This document shows positions 12,817 through 25,900 of a stretch of DNA of 64,000 bases, one piece after another. Source of the stretch: Atkinsonella hypoxylon (taxonomy: Eukaryota; Ascomycota; Sordariomycetes; Hypocreales; Clavicipitaceae); the NCBI GenBank assembly GCA_000729835.1, contig JFHB01000125.1, positions 1 to 64,000 on the forward strand, written 5' to 3'. Under the pieces are notes generated by a model. It saw only the letters and a program-made list of their open reading frames with translations, did no database searches and was not told where the DNA came from. The translations under genes were made by a program, and so were the position numbers. Within the stretch, counting starts at the first letter, position 1. Every line of letters begins with the position of its first letter.

Positions 12817-13767
12817 GGTTATAAGCCCGGAAGACCTATCTGCAAGCTGTTAGCCCGCTAAAATCTACTATTGTGTACTGTATTACCCACTAGAAGCTAT
12901 ATTAAGACCTACGCTAGCAGCTATCGCTGCTATTAGTAGCTTGCTGGAAGCTATTGATACCTACTGCACATATATCGCTAGCTACTATACTGGTGTTTTT
13001 ATTCTGCCCACCCTATGCCTTCTGCACTCTATGCACCCTATATATATACACTTTTGAAGCTATTCTTAATAGCTAGGTTCTATTGTTGCGCAACATCAAA
13101 ATATACACATCTGTATACATTACATTCGCACTGCAAATCGTTTTATTAGGCACTGCTTAATCAATTATTTCCATTAAGAAATAAGCTTAGTGCTGCACTA
13201 CATCGCTTGTTGTTGTTATATTATGCACTCTATGCACCTCTGTTAGTGGCTATACTACAATTTGTAGTGCACACCTAACAGCTCTTGTTGCCGTTAGATA
13301 TTCCTGTATTTTCGGTCGCAGAATTAATTTGTATAGTAATCCTACCGGTTGGGATTTTAAAGTAGGAATTAGCTAGATACCCCTAAATTAGTTGTGCCTA
13401 GGTCTCCACTGATTTGTTAGAACCTAATTAGAGAAGAATCTCCTGAATTTTTTGGCTAAAAATAGCTAGAACCTGTGTTTTATGCCCCTCGCGACCGCTT
13501 GTTAATCTAGTCTGCTATACAAATTGTATGTGTATACAGATCGCAATACAACGCAGCCTTTAGAGCCCGTTATACTTGTTACAAAAGAAATTAGAGAAAA
13601 ATCTCAGTATAATTTCTAAAGATATAGGGCACTTCCAGGCCTATAATAGAGCAATCTATTGATATCTAGTAGAAGTTATTACTATTATTTACTACTATTT
13701 CCACTGTAATTTAGGCTATAATTAGCTATAAAGAGCGTTAAATTAGCTATATTTTAAACCCTTAAAA

Positions 13768-16700
13768 TGGCACCAAAAGGAACAGGCAAGGGAAAGAGCA
13801 TAAGCCCTGAACGGGGTAGTGGTTCTAGTACACCAGCTACAGCTGCTGCTACTAGCTTTCCTGGTCCAGCAAGGTCCCCCCCTCAGCCAGTAGATTCCTC
13901 TTCTAATGAAGAAGATTAAATAGCTAAGAAGGCTCTAAAAGAAGCTAGATTAGCTTCTGAAAGAGTAGTGCAAGTCTATAATGTACAAGCTAACCTAAAA
14001 GCTTAAATAGATAAGCAACAAGAGACCCTAAATAGATTCATTAGGCATAGTGAAGCAAAATAAAGCTAAAATAAAGGTAATATAGCTAATTTACTAAGTA
14101 AATTAGATACTATAATTACATCTATAGGTAATCTCTCTATAGGGTCTCCTAAAGCAGATCCTGTTACTTCTAAGACTTCTAAAGTCTCTTTTGAAGCCCC
14201 TAAACCTTCTAGTTCCTCTAATAGTGCTACTTTTCTGCCTACTTTTAATAAAGGCACTATAAAAGAGTTAAATAAGAAGGTCCACTCTATTCTAGAGGCT
14301 GCTAAGCTAAAAGGCCCTAAAAATTTTAAACAGTAGAAGTAAGCTTTAACTATTCAATTTAGGGCCCTAGGATTCCCTTAATTTATTAATAATCCTAGTA
14401 TAGCTAGTACTTTAGTAGATTTAGAACAAGCTATTATCCTTATAATTATAAGAGATAGTTGCTAATCTAGACCTTAAGCTGCTATAAGCTAGCATAAGTC
14501 CCCTGTAGATGCCTATAACGTTCTAGTTAGGCAATATTCGCAGAGTGCTAAAATACAATGTAGTACGCTATATGCTAGTTATTACAACTTATCGTTTTCG
14601 AACTATAAGGGATCTTTAGAGGCCTTTAATGCTGAATTTAATAATTTACTAGCTAGATTACAGCTCTATAGTGTAGCTATTAATCCAATTGACTAGGTAA
14701 ATTATTATATTAATGCTTTAAAGAAGACCTTCTCTAGCTAGGCTGAAAGGCAGCGATATTCTATTAGAGCTGCTAGAGCATAAGGTCTATCTGTAAAAAT
14801 GCTAAATTTACAGTTCCTTATGGCTGATTTATTAGAAGAACAAAGAGATAAAAGCTCCTCTATATCTAAAGCTCTTAGTTATAAAGCTTCTAACTCTAAT
14901 AGTTCTAATAATAATAAGGCTAATTAAGGAAAGAATCCTCCTAATTAGAAGAAGAATTCTAATGATTCTAATTCTAACGATTCTAATGCCTCTAAAGATA
15001 AAGATACAGATAAAGCCTCTAAGAATAAGAAGAAGTAGAAGGGCTGAAGAAGAAGTAATAAAAACTCTAGGAATAAGGATAGAGAAGCTGCTTTTGCTAT
15101 AGGTTGCTATAACCTATCTACTAGCAACCAGGATACTATAGATTCTAATAGTGAATCTAGCAGTTCTAGTAGTGATGATTCTTACGATTTAGATACAGAA
15201 TCCACTACTAGTGATACTAGTACTACTAGTAATAATACCCCTTCTTTTAACTATTCTAATGGAATAATTAAAAACTCCTTACTATACAATATAGGTTCTA
15301 CCTGTTATATAGTTAATAATAAGGCATTTTTTAGGACTTTTAAGCCTATAAAAAAGGGTAAAACCGCGCCTATTGCTACTGGAGGAGGTCCTATTTATCC
15401 TAAAGGACAGGGAACTGCTGTATTCTAGGTACTAGTTAGTATAAATCCAGCTAAATATAGGCCTTTAGCTCTAAAGGATGCTCTATATTGCCTAGGTTTA
15501 GATACCAACCTAATTAGTGGTCTAAAGCACTATTTAACAGGGGGCACTCTCCTTAGAAATTAGCTATTTCTAGCTAATAGAAGCTGCTGTAGGCTTCTAA
15601 ATCCCAAAAAGCATAGTTTCTTCTTACAGCTTAAGGGGCAAGAGACCCCTAGAGTGTATAAAAACCACGCAAATCTCTCTTATATAGGATTTACTAGCAA
15701 TAGTTATAATAGCGGTTATAATGCTAGTTATCCTATAGAGGTTTAAATCCCTCAACAGCCTGGTTTTAATCCAGAGGAATATAGCTGAATCGAGGAATTA
15801 TCTGATTTTAAAGAAGATAATACTAATAACGATGCTATAGAGCTATTAGCCCTAGTTCCTAAACGGGCTTCTAGTTAGATTCCTTCTAATAACGGGGATT
15901 TAGAAGGTCTAAATCCTAAGTTGCTGGATATTAGAGGAAATAGCCGTCTAGATCCCTTAAACGAGGCCTGTGGTTCTCAAGAGATCTAGCAAGATAGGGA
16001 GTAATAGGAAGCTAGCTCTAATGATAATTCTAGTAGTATAAATCCTACTGCTTCTTCTTCCTATAAGAAGCTCCTAGAATTAGCTGCTACTTAGCACGTT
16101 AGATTAGGGTATATAGGACTCCCTTTACTAAAGAAGACTGCTTCTATTACTAAAGGTATTCCTAATTTTACAAAAATCAAGGAAAAGGATTTTAACTGCC
16201 TAGCTTGCAACCAAGCTAAAGCTGTTAGAAGACCTAGTAAGTATGCTATTCCTAACCCCCCTAGATGTTTAGATATTATAGAGGGAGATACCGTTAAGAT
16301 AGAGCCTATACTGTACAATAAGAGGCCTCTAGTTCTTTTTCTAATTAATAGAAAATTACAGTATAAGTAGTCTTTTAATCTAGCTAATAAAGAAGGTTCT
16401 ACCCTTTATAGCTGTATTAGAAGCTTCTTTAAGGAATTAAAAAACCAGTATAACTGCTACCCTAAACACCTTCACTTTAATAGTAGTACAGAAATTAATA
16501 CTAGGTTGCAAGCTTAGCTATCTTCTAAGGGTATTTGCTTTAGCACCTTATGCCTCTATATTTACAAATAGAATAGGCTAATAGAGAGAGCTATAAGGGT
16601 ACTTCTAGACCGTTTGCGTGCTACCCTACAGTAGTTACAACTACCTCTATATCTATAGTCTTATATCCTTCCTACTATAGTGGATTTAGTTAATACTATT

Positions 16701-19010
16701 GCAAATAGTACTAAACTACTAAGTCCTAAACAGCTATATTTAGCTAATTTAGAGCCTTCTAAGACCTATAAGCCTAATTTTTCCAAAATTAGAGCTATAG
16801 GCTCCTATTGTGAAGTTTTAATCCTATTAGAACAGAGATCTAGGTTGCAGAAGCTAGCTAAAAGAACTATTCCTAGTAGACTTTTAGCTACACTAGGTTC
16901 TAATGTATATCTAATATACATTCCCTCTAAATAAGCTGTTATAAAGACTAGCTTCGTTAAAATTATAGAAGGAATAGGTTCTATTTTATAGGGCATCCCT
17001 AAGGTTCCTATTAGTTCTATAGTAGATAATCCTTTAGAGGGAGAAATTAATAACTAGCAGCAATTAGAAGATAATTATACTCCTAAGTATCCTTATTCTA
17101 GTTATCTAGATATGCTGAATTATCCACTAGAACCTGTAGAAAATTAAGCTCTTCTACTAAGCAACCCTATAGAAGCTATAGAGGCCCCTAAAGCCCCTAT
17201 ATCTATAGAAGCCCCTCAGGCTAATATAGAACCTATAGAAGCTAAAGCTAATGCTAATGCTATAGATTTAGATAGAGACATATTTTCCTTAATTAAGGAT
17301 CTATGTTTTAAGGCAAGGACTAAAGCAGCTATTACTTCTAATAGTAATAAGGATAAACTTCCTAATACGTAGAAGCAAGCCCTAAAAAGCTCTACTAAGC
17401 AGCATTAGATAGAAGCTACCTATAGCGAATTTAAGCAGCTATTAGCTGCTAGAACCTTTAAATTTATAGGGAAAGACTAAGTACCTAAGGGCTAAAGAGT
17501 TCTAAAGAATAGGCTTATTTATAGGCTAAAAAAGGATAAAGAAAATAATCCTATAAAATATAAGGCCCGCCTTATTGCTAAGGGATTTATGCAAATAGAA
17601 GGTTAAGACTATCTAAAGACCTTTGCTGCAACTAGTATTCCTTCTAGCTAGCGTATATTATTAGCTCTTGCAGCTTTTAATAACTAAGAAGTTAAGTAAA
17701 TCGACTTTATAGGAGCGTTTTTAAATAGCAAGCTAAAGGAAGCTATTTATATAGAAATCCTAGATGGATTTGTTGAATTTGTAGAGCAAGCATCGCTATT
17801 AGTAGCTAAGCTACTAAAAAGCTGTAATTACAAGCCCTTTAAAGAGCAAGTAATTAAGCTAGAAAAATCACTCTATAGTCTAAAGTAAAGTCCTAGAGAA
17901 TAGCAACAAATTCTAACAGAATTACTTTAAAAGTATGGATTTAAACCTCTTATATCAGACCTAGCAGTCTTTTATAACCCAGCTACATCTACATATATTG
18001 CTACTTATGTAGATAACTGTCTTCTAATTAGGCCTGATTTACGATACATTAATAAGCTTAAAAAGCTGCTATATTAAGCTTATCTAATAGAAGATAGAGG
18101 ACTAGCAGAATTCTTCCTAGGCGTTTAAATCACCTATAATAGGTCTAAAAGATCTATTAAAATCTATCAATCTTAATACATCCTTAAAGCTCTAGAAAGA
18201 TTTAAAATGCTAGATGCTAAGCCAGCTTCTATCCCTATACAGCCGGGAATTCTAAAGCAACCAGTTATAAAACTCCTCTTAAAATCCGATTATAAGCTTT
18301 ATTAGAGCATAATAGGCACTATAATGTACCTAATGTTGCTAACTAGGGCTGATATTGCTTTTTCTGTTCAGTAGCTATTAACCTTCCTAGCTAAGCCCTA
18401 TATAGAGCACCTAAACGCCTCTAAGCACCTCCTAAGGTACTTAAGTGGTACTAGAAGCTTTGCTATTATTTATAAGCATTCTATACTACTAGGGTTTTCT
18501 TCTAAAGCTTCTAGCTCTAAAGAAGTACTTAAGACCCTCCTTAGTTATTGCAATAGCGATTTTGCTAGTAATAAAGTCTCTTCTAAATTAACCTATGCTT
18601 ATCTATATAAGCTAGCTAGTGGACCTATTAGCTAGAAATTAAAGAAAGCTAGTACTATTGCTCTTTCCACTTTAGAAGCAGAATCTAATGCATTATCTAA
18701 AGCTATTAGGGAATTAGAGTGGCTCTACAGCCTTTTTAAGGAGATAAAGCTGCCTTTAACCCCTTCTATTCCTATTAGGTGTAATAATTAAGGCGCTATA
18801 GTTACTGCTTATAACTTAACGTTATATAGTAGGACTAAGCACACTCTTTTAAAGTTTAACTACATTAGGGAAAAGATTCGTAAAGGTATAGCTAAGGTTA
18901 GTTATATTAATACAAATTAGATGCTAGCAGATAGCCTAACTAAGCCTCTTGCTATTTAAAAGCATTAACAATTCATTAAGTTACTAGAGCTTTCTAGTTA
19001 GCTTATAAAA
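13768..19010 (+). pseudogene. Copia gag-pol polyprotein, RIP-inactivated
   Basis: Starts at ATG 13,768 with a basic, Ser/Pro-rich gag N-terminus; the first stop (TAA at 13,918) and nearly all later ones fit CAA/CAG conversion. Domains in order: gag (13.77-15.1 kb), acidic/Ser-rich linker and protease region (15.1-15.6 kb), integrase with a C-x2-C zinc half-site (about 16,200) and D,D,E-type core (16.2-16.9 kb), reverse transcriptase (17.5-18.3 kb; read as IAKGF, then a YVDD box changed to YVDN at 18,007-18,018), and RNase H ending near a LADSLTK-like motif at about 18,925. This order (integrase before RT) defines Ty1/Copia. The short open stretch at 16,680-16,934 is part of its integrase C-terminus, not a gene. 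Confidence 0.85.
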
Positions 19011-19262
19011 GCAACAAAAACACTCAAAAAATCGAAAAGCAACGAAAAACAGTTAAAAATTGAAAACAACAAAAACAATTAACAATAACTAGTTATATTT
19101 AACTATAACTACCCTAGAATTGCTAGAATTAGTTATGTTATTAGTTATATTATTTAGTCCTGTTATTAGTACTGTATTTCGTTGGTTAATTCTAACTTAG
19201 ATATCCTTTAAAGGAGCTAAGTTGCTTATAGAACTAGTTACTTCTTACATTTCTAGAGGGAG

Positions 19263-19958
19263 TGTTAAAAATAAGCTACCCTGTATAGCCTATTTTTATG
19301 CCTACTAGTTGCTCTATTACGTAACCCTTATTAGGTCTTGTTACGTTAATTTTTAGTAGAGATATCGCTGTTACTAGATGCAAAACATCTGGATTTAACT
19401 AAGGTAAAGTTACCTAACCTATAGTTAGCTTTAACAGCGTTTTTCTCCACAACTAGTAATGGTAGAAATTCAAGAAGTATATCATTTGAAAGCTAAGAAT
19501 TAGGGCTATCTAATGGTATAATTGTTAGATAGAGTTGCTTATAAGGGTTGTTTGCTATTAGTGGAATTTGTTAAATTGTGCACGTAAGTTTCTCGTTTGT
19601 ATAGCTGTAAGTTGATTTTTTTGTTTTTATATAGTAAATCTTTTTGCGGAAATTATAAAGTAGCCTATAAGCCCCTTCTAGCGACTACAGCCTGCCGATA
19701 TAGTTGAAGGGTCTATAAGGGACTGGAAAGATTTAAGATTCTACCCTCACTAAGTTTGTTACAGCGCTCTTAATATAAAGATACTACTATTACAGTTATC
19801 TATTGCCTCTACGTGATCTAGTACTATACACTACAGCTTGATTTAGGCCGCTGCTGCTTCCACTACGTGATAATTGCTAGGAGCAATTATAGGTGCTAAA
19901 TCTAAGAGACCACTACTCTCTTAGATATCTAGTCCTGTAATCCCTATTATTTTCAATA
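19263..19958 (+). repeat. 3' LTR of Copia element
   Basis: 696 bp, followed by the right AGTAT duplication and then the continuation of Gypsy copy A. Confidence 0.9.
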
Positions 19959-19963
19959 AGTAT

Positions 19964-22900
19964 TATAGCTTAAGTGTAGTTACTGTTATTGTTCCCTTCT
20001 TAGAATAAGCTATCTAGGTTTGCTAAAATTAATAATTCTAAACTACTAAAAGAAAAGGATAATAGTAGTAGATTTTCTGTAGAAGGGATAGAAAGGGCTA
20101 GAAGTAGCTCTATAGAGGCTAGCTAGTTCTATAAGCTATAGAAATTTACTCTATAGGCAGTTTATTGCTTTTAGCGTAGTATTCTAGTGTTTAACTATTA
20201 GAAGTAGCTAAACAATAGCCTAAAGGGATAGAAAGAGCAGTAACTATAATAATATTAATAAATTTATAAGATTTTATAATATATAAAGGTATAAAGAAAA
20301 GGTTATATAGTAAAAAGCATAAAAATTTACAAAAGTAAAGGTAAATTTATAGAAAAAGTAGGTTAAAATAATAGTATATAGATTTATAGGTGTTTTCTTC
20401 TTAACCTTCTATAATTTTATAATATAGGTTAATTTTAATAGTTCTAATAATAATAAATAAGAACATAAAGAAAAAGATACTAAGGGATTTAAACAATTTA
20501 TTATATAATATAGGAAATTAAGACTTATAAGGAAAAGAGTTAGTAGTAGGCTTTTACTAGCTAATTTAGGGCTTTTTAGTAGGCTATATTACTCTTTTAA
20601 TAACGCTAATACTCTTCTTCCTAATTTATAGAGTGTTTCTATAGATATTTATTTATAATTTTAGAAGCATTAACTTTAAGCTTATTTTTAGCAATCTATT
20701 AGTTATTTTTAGCAAAGAACTCTTTCTATTATATAAGGAATTCTAGATATAGCTTGCTTAACCTACTATAGAAACGTTAAATTTAATAGGTATAAATTTA
20801 CTTAATTTCCTAATAGTTCTCTATACTAAACCCTTCTATTACAATTAGCAGTAGTAGTTACTTTTCTTAGTTAAAAGGGTTTTTACTTTATCTTAGCTTC
20901 TAAAGGTAAGCTACTAATACTACTAAGTATATATATAAATCTAGTAGAAAATCTAAGTAAAATAACAATAGGCTTACTTTTATAAAAACCTTATATAGCT
21001 TTATCTATTAAGAAGACTATTTCTTTTTTAGCTTTTCTAGAAGTATATATCCTTAGTGTAATTATAGGTAAACTATATTCTCTACTTTAATATTAATAGA
21101 CTTATACTAAGCGTTATATTTAATCTTACTTAAGGCATTTACTATACTAATAGCTGTTTTTACCTCTTACTAGTATAGCTTCTAAAGTATAGCTATATTA
21201 CTTATATCTATTCTATTGCTAGAAACGTTATTTAATTAGATTAAATTAATAATAGTAGCTAGTTAGAAACTATATATAAGTTTGTTAAAGGAAATCTCTA
21301 TATTAGCTACTACTATATTATTAAGTTAGTACTATAGTGCTAAAAGTATTATAGTCTATAGTGTATTTAGATTTATAACTATATAGTATTAAACAGTAAT
21401 AATAACTATTTAATTCTTCTATTTAGCTGTTCTATCTATCTATAGATAGTAAGCTATAGCTATAAGCAATTTACTTTTAATTTAGGTAAATATACTTCTT
21501 TAGATATTAGAAATAAACTTTAGATCTTAGTTACTTATAATCTACTTAAGAAGGCCTTAGTCTAATAAATATAGTATCTATAAAAGTAGTTCTACCTAAA
21601 TTTCTACTGTATATATTATATACTTAAGTATAAGGATTATTTACTTACTAAATAGGTAATTTACTAAATATAGTAAGTTATAGAAGCTATATTTATCTTT
21701 TTGCTATAAAGTATTTATTAAGCTAACTTTAGATATATTAGTAATAAAATTAAGTAAAATTATATAAAAGAGCGTTAAAACTAACTTTAATAACCTTAAT
21801 TCTTTTAGCAGCTTACTGTAGTTAATTACATTTTCTTTATAGATATAGCAGTAAGTAATATAGGTTTAAATCCGCTTATATATCTATAGAAAGTAAACTA
21901 CTTACAATTCTACTGCTATTCTATAGGCGCTAAAATAGTTTTAATTATTATAGACTGTTTTAAGGATAGATTCTACAACCTTTATAGGTATATATAGTTA
22001 GAATAGGCCTTTTCTATTATAATAGTACAAAAGTCTATTGTCTTATAGAGTTTATCTATATAGTAGAATCCTTAGTCTTTATTGTTAATTTTACTAATCC
22101 TACTTTTTGCAAAAGTCCTTAATACTTTATCGCCTTAAAACCAAACCCCTAAATGACTATGCAGCCTACACTAAAGCGGGTAACAATATAGCGCACGTTA
22201 AGATCGAAGAGGATCGGCAAAGAGCGAGATATTTGTTAGTGCGTACTATTAAACGATAGCAGGCAAGAAGATTAAATAGTTAAAAAAGGCAGAAATAAAA
22301 TATTAATTGCAGCTTAGAAGATATATATATACAAAAGAGAGCTAAATATATTAAAGAGTTAGGGAAAGCGTTAGTGTTAGTAAAGTAATGTTTCTTAAGT
22401 ATTAAGTGCTGTAAATTAAAGCAGGCTAAAAGATATTAATTAATCAAAAAGAGCAAAAGCTAAAAAGAGCTAGCGGAAGCTGCTTACGCGCTTGCTTGTT
22501 TAAACTATCTAGACATCTAGGCGATGCGCACTTTTATAGAGAAAATCTGTATGTAGCATCCCTTGCAAAGCTAATATAAGAGCGCAAGGGGGGTAACCCC
22601 GCCGCGACACAATACCTTCTATAATTCTACTAAGCTTTAGATTAAAACTATAGCCTTAAACAATTTCCTCTTTTAGACCTTTATTTAATACTGCTATAGT
22701 ACTATATTCTTTAGCGAAAAATACACTTATATTAAGCTTATTAAATTCGCTATTATAAGCCTTCTCTTAGTATAAGACTATAACTAGCAACCTAGAGAGT
22801 ATATTTAGCACTATATTTAGCACTTCTAGTATATAGAAGACTCTTAGGTTAAATTGCAATAAATAATTAGCTACTTTAGCTAATTTTAGGTTAGCTTTAT

Positions 22901-25900
22901 CTAGATCTATTGTAGTAAGTAAGGTATATTTAATAATCCCTTTTACTAGTAAGTAGTCTATAATAATATTAATAGTATAGTAGTTAGATTAAACTATTTT
23001 CTATAGCTTTTAAATACTCTATATAATTGTAGCTACCTCTGCCTTAGTTAATCTATAATATTTCTTTAGGTTAGAAGTATATCTTAAGAGAAAGAGAATT
23101 ATCTATAGCTAGTTACTTTTAATGTCTTTACTAAATATACTATAACTATTTTATTTGCCTATAAGCTAAAAGATAAAGAGCTTAAATTCTTTCTTATAAG
23201 CGTTAACTTTAAAGAATAAATACTTACTAGAGTTATAGTGCTATAAAACAGTATTTTTATTAAAGTATACTTTTACCTCTTAGAATACTTTCTTTTCCTT
23301 AAGTTCTAGTAAAAACGTTACTTTTTAGGCTTTCTTTTAGTGTATTAGTTTAAGTAAACTATTAGCTAAGCCTTTTTTATAAAGCTTTTATAGTAAAGTA
23401 GTTTTTTATTTCTATAGTAAGTAAATTTATATATTAAACTATAGAATACTCTTCTATAAAAAGCTAGCTATATTAATAAAGGTCTTTAAATTTATAAGAT
23501 TTACTAGAAACTTAAGTTTTTAAAAAGCTTTTAGTTTATTATTTATATTAGTAATTCTATTACTATTAATAATAAAACCTAACAGCTAAATAGCTAAGTA
23601 GCTTATAAATAACTTCTTTATAGCTATTATTAACTTATTTTTCTCTAGAATTAATAAAACTATATTAAGGTATATAAGGTAGTCCTTAGTAGAGTTAAAG
23701 AATACAATAATGTTATTAATATAGATTTATATAAAATATTAATGCTTTTAAAATAATTAGTTTATATACTATTAAGTAAAAGCTAGTGTATTCTTAAAGC
23801 CTATAAGCGCTATATTTAATGCTTTTAATCTTTATTTTAATATTACTACTATATAAGATTAATGTTTTTATCTTATAGAAAGCTAGTAGAAAAACCCTAA
23901 TATATTAAAGAGTAAAAATATCTTCTTACTATATATATCTACTATAATGTTTAATTAATCTAGTAAGAGGTATATATTTAGTATTACTATACTATTAAGT
24001 AGCTTTATATTAACTATAACTTATTCTTTTCTTTCTATTAAGGTTTTAATTTACACTATAAAGGCTAAGTAGGCTATAGCTGCTAGGTTATCTAAATACA
24101 ACATTTTTCTACTTAAATATAGTTTATTATAAACCTTATTTAATTTAGCTTTATCTTTAGCTTTTAGTAGGTAGATTTAGATAGGTTTTAGCTGCTTCTA
24201 CTATTTATCTACTAGATTTACTCTTATATACTAGTTTTTAGGTATAGGAATAATACCTTTATTACAATAAATATTGTATTTATCTATTAAGTTAATAAGC
24301 TTAATTGTAACGTTTAGGTTTAAGTTTTCTACCTTAACCTTATATTTATTGTAGATATATAGTATATCCTTAGAACAAGAGATTCTATATATAAAGATAC
24401 TATTATTAACTTTCTTAAGGTTAAATCTACTACTATTACCTTCTTTCTATAACTTATAATCTTCTGTAGATAATAGACTATTATTAGGTGCAATATCCTT
24501 AGAAAAATATATATATAAATTAAATAGGTTTATAATTATATAGTTAGCCTTAAGCTCTTTATTATACTAAAAATAAGCAACCTTTTAATTTTTTTAAATT
24601 ATAATAAATTTATCTAAATAGTTATAAGCTACTATTTATTCCTAGTTAGTTATGCTAAGCAATATATCTAGGATAAGGTTAGATTTTAAGTATATATAGT
24701 AGGCAGTAGCCTTTTTATTAGCTAGTACCTCCTTCTATTTAACTAGAATATACTTCTACAATTTTAGCGGAATTATTATAGCTTATACTGCTGTTATATT
24801 TTAATGTAGAATCTTTAAAATTAGCTAGAAGATACCTATTTCTATAACTATATTATAAATAGACCTAATAGTAGCTTTAAAGTAGATAAAATTGATTTTA
24901 ACACTATAATTATAGAGGAAGGTTAAACCTAAAAGGAGCTTTAGTCCTAAGTTACTTATTATATTAGCTATAACTATAAAATAGCTAGTTATAGGTATAC
25001 TATATATAGATCTAGAGATATAGAAGTTAAATGTAGCTGTTTTAGAGATATAGAAGAATAATTACACTTTAGTAACTAGTTTTAGCTCTATTTTTGCCTA
25101 TTTTATATTTTAACTAAACTAAGTTAACTATACTTTATTAACTAGCACTAAAGAGGTTCTAGTATTTAGGTAGATCTAATATAATAGTTCTTTATTATAG
25201 AATTAAATAGAAATCTTTAGAAAGGAATTTAACTTTAGAATACTAGATTTAATAAGCTATAGCTTTATAACTACTTTAACTACTTACTTTATTTAGATTC
25301 TCTATAAATCCTTTTAGTTTGCTTTTATTTAAACCTTTTCTTTTACTTTTCTTTACTTTTAGTAAAATAGGTTTTAATAAAGTTAGATTTTAGGCTAGTT
25401 AGTAGTTCCTTAGTATTAACTGTTTCTTCTTCTTCTATTAGCTAGTATTTATAGCTTTTAAGGTACTTCTTATAGTCTTTTTAGTTAGATTTATCTTTAA
25501 ACGTTATTATATAGGTATATTCCTTATTATTCTACAGTAAGCTCTATTATTAAAAACGTTAAAGCTACTAAGAATACTATAGCTCTAGCTAATAATCTTA
25601 GCTAGCCTCTAAATCCTAGTTCTACTAAGGCTAAGGCTATTACTCTTTTAGCAGCTAATTTCCTTAGTTTTATAGTAGGTACTAAGGACAATTATTCTAG
25701 TAATTTTTATAGAATAAAGGTTAAAACTAAAATTAACTATTACTTTTATTCTAGTTTACTTAGTTACTTTAGGCTACTTTATTGTTTTTAAAGTTCTTAC
25801 TATTAAATTTACTTTAAGTATAGTAAGTATTAGTATCTTCCTTATAGTCTTTTAATTTTTATTATTTTCCTAAATCTCTAAGGTATTCTTATAGATCTTT

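Larger units (their letters stand above)
12121..19958 (+). mobile_element. Ty1/Copia-type LTR retrotransposon
   Basis: 7,838-bp element with 696-bp LTRs (12,121-12,816 and 19,263-19,958) and AGTAT target duplications at 12,116-12,120 and 19,959-19,963. LTRs begin TGTTAAAAATAAG and end TTTTCAATA, the last CA probably RIP-mutated to TA. A purine-rich tract AGAGGGAG directly precedes the 3' LTR. It sits in ORF3 of Gypsy copy A; the empty site is at about 5,335 in copy D. It is less eroded than the Gypsy copies, so it is the younger insertion. Confidence 0.92.

Noticed and set aside
14066..14257. 63-codon minus-strand ORF
   Set aside because: Antisense to Copia gag.
16091..16318. 75-codon minus-strand ORF
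   Set aside because: Antisense to Copia integrase.
16680..16934. 84-codon plus-strand ORF as a gene
   Set aside because: It is the Copia integrase C-terminal part between two RIP stops.
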